From assembly GCA_043813305.1 (NCBI GenBank), contig JBDRLC010000045.1:1-8639 (forward strand): a stretch of 8,639 nt of DNA. The letters are read 5' to 3'. Position numbers and translations under genes: made by a program. This stretch comes from JAHIZC01 sp043813305 (GTDB lineage Bacteria > Omnitrophota > Gorgyraeia > Gygaellales > Profunditerraquicolaceae). The stretch's first letter is position 1, and every line of letters starts with the position of its first letter. Below the pieces are notes generated by a model, which had not been told where the DNA came from, made no database searches, and saw nothing but the letters and a program-made list of their open reading frames with translations. Positions 4,634-8,639 of the stretch are shown here, in pieces.

Positions 4634-6640
4634 TTATTCATTTATAATCTTCCAGATCTTATCCAGATGCCTCCTTGCCTCCTCTTCCCCTCTTCTTGCA
4701 AATTCTTCCCCGCGGTGCAGCTCCAGCCAGTAGAGCCCTGAGGTATCCGGATGCAATACAACGTCTGCCAGCTGGGCTTCTTTCTGCGCCACCTCAGACT
4801 GTAGTATCTCGATACTGCTAAAAATAATATCAAGTATATTGAGCTTAAATTTACTTTTAATCAACTGCTTTAAGTATGACCATCCGCTATTTTTTGCCTT
4901 CTTTTCAACCAAATCATCTTTAATCTTCTGATACTGACGCATAACGTCTTCTCTCGACGGGGTAACATTAACCGCTATGATCTTCTTTACTCCCATCTTT
5001 AATAAAGGTTCCGTGGGCAGAGGATTGCTGATCCCCCCATCGAACAACATTTCTTCCTTAAATTTAAACGGGGTAAATACTCCCGGCATAGTACAACTTG
5101 CCATAATCGCATCCGCAAGTAAGCCTGTATTTAATACCCGATGCTGTTTTCCTTTCAAATCACAGGCGATAACCTGAAGAGGCAACCTCAAATCATTAAA
5201 AGTCTTATTACCGAAATGTCTCTTTAAGAAACTGTAGAGTTTTTTACCTTTAATGAATCCCATCAAAGGGAAGGTCAAATCTATCAATCCCCAGAGATGT
5301 TTCGGCTCCTTGAATTCCTTGGCGATTTCAAGTATTTCATCACTGGACCTTCCGGTAGCCCAGAGACAGGCTATAAGCGCTCCCACACTTGAACCGCTGA
5401 TGACATCAATTGGTATTTTCTCCTCTTCAATCACCCTCAACACTCCTATGTGGCAGAAGCCATACCCTACCCCTACGCCTAACACCAGGCCCACTAGACA
5501 ATCGCCTAGTTGCCTTGTGATCCTTCTTATTGCCCTTGAGTATTCGCAATCAGGGTTAGAAAGAACTAATCTATCATCGGGTTGAGCAGCTATTTTAGGC
5601 AAGGTAGCAAATATGTTCTTGTTCAACGCCACCCCCTGCTGCTTATGCGTAAGCCCCGAGGTTTTATATTCGTTGATGATAATCTTTATCTTATTTGCCT
5701 CGAAATTAAAATCTGCTTTGAGCCTTTTGATTAAGTTACGGGTTTTTCTTAATGCTGACGTGTTAGCACCGCTTAAAATACTGATTAAATCCGATTGGTT
5801 CAGTATGCTAAAAATACAGCGATCTATATCCGAAGGCAGATCCAAAATTATATAGTGATAATCATTGACTAAGAAACTTAAGATGCCCACCACTTTACTT
5901 ACGCAAGATTCATCCTTGGGGTCATAATGAGAGCAGATTAAATCTACGCCAAATTTAGTCCGGGAGATAAAATCTTTAACTATTCTGTAATCATCCCCGG
6001 CTGATTCGGATAAATCGAAAACCCGGTTATCCCTAACCTCTAGCCTCTTAGGTAAAGTATGAGCCTTATCTGAAGGTGCAATGTCCAATATAACCACGGA
6101 CTTTCGTGTTTCTTGAGAAAGACTGAGAGCTAAATTAAGGGCATAGACGGTCTTACCGGCCTGTGAATAAGAACTGAATGCAGAAATAATCGTACTCTCA
6201 AATATAATTTTTTGATGTATATTCCTGTTTTTCAGACGGCGAGAAAGAGTCGTACTTAAGTCGAGGGCTAATTTAGGAATTCTCTTCAGAAGAAAATCAA
6301 AATCATCCTTTTTTATAACCAATAAGGAGGAATCATTCAGCGCCCTGGTGCTAACCGAATGAGAATCTCCGGTAAGGAGTGAAATAATCCCAAAATATTT
6401 TCCGTGATGCAGATGTTCGATGGCCGTTTCCTGACCTAAAACATCGAGGGTATAGGCCAAAACTCTTCCTAAAACTACACAATAGAATGCATCCGCTCCG
6501 GAGCCTTCGCGATAGATAATCTCTCCCTTTTTATACTCTTTGATCTCTGATCTTTCCTTAACCAGTTTCAGCGCTCTCTTTGAAAGATCATCAAAAAGGG
6601 AGATTTCTTTTAATATTAAATCTTTACCAATCGGCTTCAT
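4634..6640 (-). CDS. cyclic-nucleotide-binding-like / ParA-MinD-like P-loop / patatin-like phospholipase fusion
   Basis: This 668-residue protein has three parts. Residues about 10-140 form a cyclic-nucleotide-binding fold (KKGEIIYREG at 38-46, FGIISLLTG at 83-91). Residues about 148-380 look like a MinD/ParA/CpaE-type P-loop domain, with AGKT at 161-164, VVILDIAPSD at 182-191 and a Walker B-like YIILDLPSD at 263-271. Residues about 383-640 are a patatin-like phospholipase: glycine loop LGVGVGYG at 387-394, GSSVG at 416-420 with predicted nucleophile S418, and DGG at 534-536 with predicted catalytic D534. Patatins hydrolyse acyl esters of membrane lipids. No signal peptide or clear membrane span is seen, so it is probably cytosolic or peripherally bound. 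Cyclic-nucleotide and patatin domains occur together in NTE-type esterases. The first domain lacks the usual Glu and Arg of the phosphate cassette, and the P-loop lacks the signature Lys of ParA proteins, so ligand binding is uncertain. The ATG abuts the stop of the GH1 gene. Confidence 0.88.
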   Translation of the reverse strand: MKPIGKDLILKEISLFDDLSKRALKLVKERSEIKEYKKGEIIYREGSGADAFYCVVLGRVLAYTLDVLGQETAIEHLHHGKYFGIISLLTGDSHSVSTRALNDSSLLVIKKDDFDFLLKRIPKLALDLSTTLSRRLKNRNIHQKIIFESTIISAFSSYSQAGKTVYALNLALSLSQETRKSVVILDIAPSDKAHTLPKRLEVRDNRVFDLSESAGDDYRIVKDFISRTKFGVDLICSHYDPKDESCVSKVVGILSFLVNDYHYIILDLPSDIDRCIFSILNQSDLISILSGANTSALRKTRNLIKRLKADFNFEANKIKIIINEYKTSGLTHKQQGVALNKNIFATLPKIAAQPDDRLVLSNPDCEYSRAIRRITRQLGDCLVGLVLGVGVGYGFCHIGVLRVIEEEKIPIDVISGSSVGALIACLWATGRSSDEILEIAKEFKEPKHLWGLIDLTFPLMGFIKGKKLYSFLKRHFGNKTFNDLRLPLQVIACDLKGKQHRVLNTGLLADAIMASCTMPGVFTPFKFKEEMLFDGGISNPLPTEPLLKMGVKKIIAVNVTPSREDVMRQYQKIKDDLVEKKAKNSGWSYLKQLIKSKFKLNILDIIFSSIEILQSEVAQKEAQLADVVLHPDTSGLYWLELHRGEEFARRGEEEARRHLDKIWKIINE

Positions 6641-7861
6641 CTACTCAAGTACGCCTTCCTTACAGATCAAGGAATATTTCTTAGCGCTTTCTCTGATATC
6701 ACGTTGATAATTATCGTGGTTTACTTTAATCAGGCCGAACCGAGGAGTAAAACCTTGCGCCCACTCGAAATTATCTAATAATGACCAGTAAATATACCCT
6801 AGAACTTTAATGCCTTTCTGCATCGCAAGATTGAGATTCTTTAGGTGCTCATAAATAAACTCCCAGCGCAGATTATCATCTGCCGTACAAATACCGTTCT
6901 CAAGAATAAATACGGGTAAATTATATTTTTTTAACTGCATCAATATTAAATATAGCCCCTGCGGATAAATATCCCATCCCAATGAATTCTTACGAAGAGA
7001 AGAGTGATTCTCAGTGCAGACATCAAGAAATAAATTCCTTATCGCCCAGCGCTTAACCTCTATTAAACCACGCGTGTAATAGTTGATCCCGATAAAATCC
7101 AGGGTTCGATATCGTATTAATTTATTTAAGAATCCGAAATTAAAGAATTTATTCCTTAGATAAGTACCTATCTTACTCTTTAGGTTAGGTATGCAAGGCA
7201 TAAATGGTTGCATATTTTTGGCGATACTCACGTAGGGCGCCGGTAAATGCACTTTCTTATAAATGCTGTGTATCGCCCTGTAGCTTTTTATATGGGCCAG
7301 CAACAGGTTATTTACAACTTCTTTTGACTTAAGGAGGTGCTTATGCTGAGGCGGCCACTCTCCTAATACATAAGAGTAATATACATAAACCATTGGTTCG
7401 TTTATAGTGACCCAGAAGCGGACTTTATCAGATAGCGCCCCCACAATCTTATTAACAAAACGCAGAAAATATTCAGTGGCCTTTTTATTCTGCCATCCCC
7501 CTAGTTTTGTAAACCATAAAGGATTCGTAAAATGGTGCAGGGTAACTATCGGTTCGATATTGCGCTCTTTTAAAGCGTATATGACGTCTATATAATGGGA
7601 TATCTCTTGAGCAGAGAAGCTGCCTTCCTCAGGCTCGATGCGACTCCATTCAATCGATAGGCGATGGGCATTATGATTAAGCTGCCTTGCCAGATCAAAG
7701 TCATCTTTATAAAACTCGTAGTGGCGGCAGGCATTGCCGGAGACATCTTTTAATCCGACCCTTTGCTCCCACTCCCACCAGTCGTTTTTTTTGTTATTAC
7801 CATCTACCTGATGGGCTGAAGTGGCTGCACCCCAAAGGAAACCTTTAGGAAATTGGATCAT
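6641..7861 (-). CDS. glycoside hydrolase family 1 (beta-glucosidase-like)
   Basis: This is a retaining beta-glycosidase of family GH1. The 406 residues begin with the N-terminal signature FPKGFLWGAATSAHQVDG at 4-21. The acid/base glutamate is E155 in TINEP and the nucleophile is E321 in ILENG. Sugar-binding residues usual for the family are present: Q18, H110, N154, Y261 in INYYTR, and E366-W367 in DNFEWAQGF. The E-W pair fits unphosphorylated glycosides rather than 6-phospho sugars. There is no signal peptide, so it acts in the cytoplasm. It is shorter than the common 440-470 residues, with the loss mainly between residues 215 and 255, before INYYTR, where the loops around the aglycone site usually lie. 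Its ATG overlaps the stop of the receiver gene by four bases (ATGA), and its stop directly precedes the start of the patatin fusion. The natural substrate is not known. Confidence 0.94.
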   Translation of the reverse strand: MIQFPKGFLWGAATSAHQVDGNNKKNDWWEWEQRVGLKDVSGNACRHYEFYKDDFDLARQLNHNAHRLSIEWSRIEPEEGSFSAQEISHYIDVIYALKERNIEPIVTLHHFTNPLWFTKLGGWQNKKATEYFLRFVNKIVGALSDKVRFWVTINEPMVYVYYSYVLGEWPPQHKHLLKSKEVVNNLLLAHIKSYRAIHSIYKKVHLPAPYVSIAKNMQPFMPCIPNLKSKIGTYLRNKFFNFGFLNKLIRYRTLDFIGINYYTRGLIEVKRWAIRNLFLDVCTENHSSLRKNSLGWDIYPQGLYLILMQLKKYNLPVFILENGICTADDNLRWEFIYEHLKNLNLAMQKGIKVLGYIYWSLLDNFEWAQGFTPRFGLIKVNHDNYQRDIRESAKKYSLICKEGVLE

Positions 7862-8238
7862 TTTGCTATGTTCTCTTCCACACTCTTAATCAGCTCGTTT
7901 ATACTTACGGGTTTAGCGATAAAAGCATGACCTCCGATAACGCCGCCTCGCAAGCTTGTTTCTTCTCTGCTGACGGCCCCAGTCAAAAATACGACCGGTA
8001 TATCTCTTGTGCTTGGATCTTCCTTTAATTTAACGGCTATCTCTGAACCCTGCACGTCCGGAAACATAATATCTAGTAGTATCAGATCCGGATTGAAGGT
8101 TTTAGTAGTGGCGAATCCCTGCGATCCTTTAGTCTCTATTGTAACATCATATTTCTCCGTTGCCTCAAGGCTTAATTTTACCAACTCCGCAACAGCCTGA
8201 TCATCATCAATGACTAATATCTTCTTCTTCTCTTCCAT
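7858..8238 (-). CDS. stand-alone response regulator receiver (CheY-like)
   Basis: This is a single receiver domain of 126 residues with no output domain. The acidic pocket is D11-D12, the phospho-accepting aspartate is D56 in LILLDIMFPD, the switch threonine is T86 in FLTG, and the conserved lysine is K109 in AKP. All residues needed for phosphotransfer are therefore present. The ATG at 8238 has a good GGGAGG site six bases upstream (8245-8250), and a 20-base gap separates it from the peptidoglycan-binding lipoprotein. Its stop overlaps the start of the GH1 gene. No histidine kinase is in the window, so its partner is encoded elsewhere. Such single-domain regulators act by protein contact or as phosphorelay intermediates. 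Which proteins it touches cannot be seen here, although coupling to the next two genes suggests a shared need. Confidence 0.93.
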   Translation of the reverse strand: MEEKKKILVIDDDQAVAELVKLSLEATEKYDVTIETKGSQGFATTKTFNPDLILLDIMFPDVQGSEIAVKLKEDPSTRDIPVVFLTGAVSREETSLRGGVIGGHAFIAKPVSINELIKSVEENIAK

Positions 8239-8258
8239 ACTATGCCTCCCGAATGCCG

Positions 8259-8639
8259 CTATTCAGTCGTAGAGCCCGTATACCGACTTAGCGCTGACCA
8301 GGTATTAGGGCCGACCTTTCCATCTACCTTTAAATTATTAGCTTCCTGAAATTCCTTTATTGCCTTCTCAGTCATCGGGCCGCTTACGCCATCGATATCG
8401 CCTGCGTAATGACCGGCATTACTCAATGCTCTTTGGATCTGTCGTACGGTAGGTTTATAAGGGCCAAGGGGTGGTAAAGATTCTAAATCCGGTCCGGATA
8501 AAGGTGGATTTACTTCTGGTTGTGGTTTAGACTCAATATCATCCCCAAGCGTAATCGCGGTCAGCTCATCCATCGTTAAGGGCTCGGAAAAATCCTCAAG
8601 GTTATTCTCTCTTTTTCCGCATCCAGGAAATATATATAT
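8259..8639 (-). CDS. lipoprotein with C-terminal peptidoglycan-binding domain, N-terminus beyond window
   Basis: The frame is open from the right edge, giving 126 visible residues. It begins IYIFPGCGKRENN, in which F-P-G-C looks like the end of a lipoprotein signal peptide with the lipidated cysteine at visible residue 7, so probably only the first part of the signal peptide is missing. An internal ATG at 8573 would give 104 residues, but would drop this lipobox and has no good ribosome binding site. A Pro-rich linker (KPQPEVNPPLSGPDLESLPP) leads to a PF01471-type peptidoglycan-binding domain: VRQIQRAL, GDIDGVSGPMTEKAIKEFQ and VDGKVGPNTWSAL, with the usual DG-x2-G and DG-x-VG-P-x-T-W spacing. 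The protein is likely anchored in the outer membrane and holds the cell wall. It has no catalytic domain and is the first visible gene of the run. Confidence 0.85.
   Translation of the reverse strand: MYIFPGCGKRENNLEDFSEPLTMDELTAITLGDDIESKPQPEVNPPLSGPDLESLPPLGPYKPTVRQIQRALSNAGHYAGDIDGVSGPMTEKAIKEFQEANNLKVDGKVGPNTWSALSRYTGSTTE

Noticed and set aside
5253..5585. 110-codon open frame on the plus strand
   Set aside because: It is fully antisense to the patatin domain of the fusion gene, whose catalytic motifs show that the minus strand is coding.
8631..8639. TATATATAT run as a promoter or microsatellite
   Set aside because: It is short, lies at the window edge and falls inside the open frame of the lipoprotein signal peptide.

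Overview
The window is a gene-dense stretch of a bacterial chromosome in which every supported gene lies on the minus strand, so transcription runs from high to low coordinates. I recognise twelve genes, two of them cut by the window edges. Intergenic gaps are tiny or negative, apart from one 165-base structured gap. The AT-rich coding style, the small lipoproteins of the DUF3568 kind, a HycI-type hydrogenase protease and a group of orphan regulatory and metabolic genes suggest an uncultivated, envelope-bearing anaerobe. Candidatus Omnitrophota (OP3) is my best guess. This is inferred from protein style and not proven, because there is no rRNA or marker gene in the window.

In transcription order, the upstream half (8639 to 4200) holds a lipoprotein with a peptidoglycan-binding domain (N-terminus outside the window), a stand-alone CheY-like receiver, a family 1 glycoside hydrolase, a 668-residue fusion of a cyclic-nucleotide-binding-like domain, a ParA/MinD-like P-loop domain and a patatin phospholipase, and a small lipoprotein. 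The stop and start codons of receiver, hydrolase and fusion overlap or abut, so these three are probably co-translated. The common theme looks like cell envelope and sensing, but no shared pathway can be proven.

The middle (4157 to 3209) holds a MazG-like nucleotide pyrophosphohydrolase overlapping an NAD(P)HX epimerase (nnrE). Both belong to families that clean up damaged or non-canonical nucleotides. A GC-rich, hairpin-filled gap (3208 to 3044) follows. It looks unlike the flanking DNA and may be a dispersed palindromic element or a structured leader.

The downstream half (3043 to 1) holds a conserved-looking 77-residue protein of unknown function with a very strong ribosome binding site, a [NiFe]-hydrogenase large-subunit maturation protease (hycI-like), a sodium-dependent amino-acid type transporter (NSS/SLC6 family), a DUF3568-like lipoprotein, and the start of phosphatidylserine synthase (pssA), cut by the left edge.

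The points most worth following up are the three-domain patatin fusion with degenerate ligand and nucleotide motifs, the structured gap with mutually exclusive hairpins just before a strong ribosome binding site, and a heptanucleotide tandem repeat that encodes the signal peptide of a lipoprotein. I see no tRNA, rRNA, CRISPR array, transposase or phage gene.
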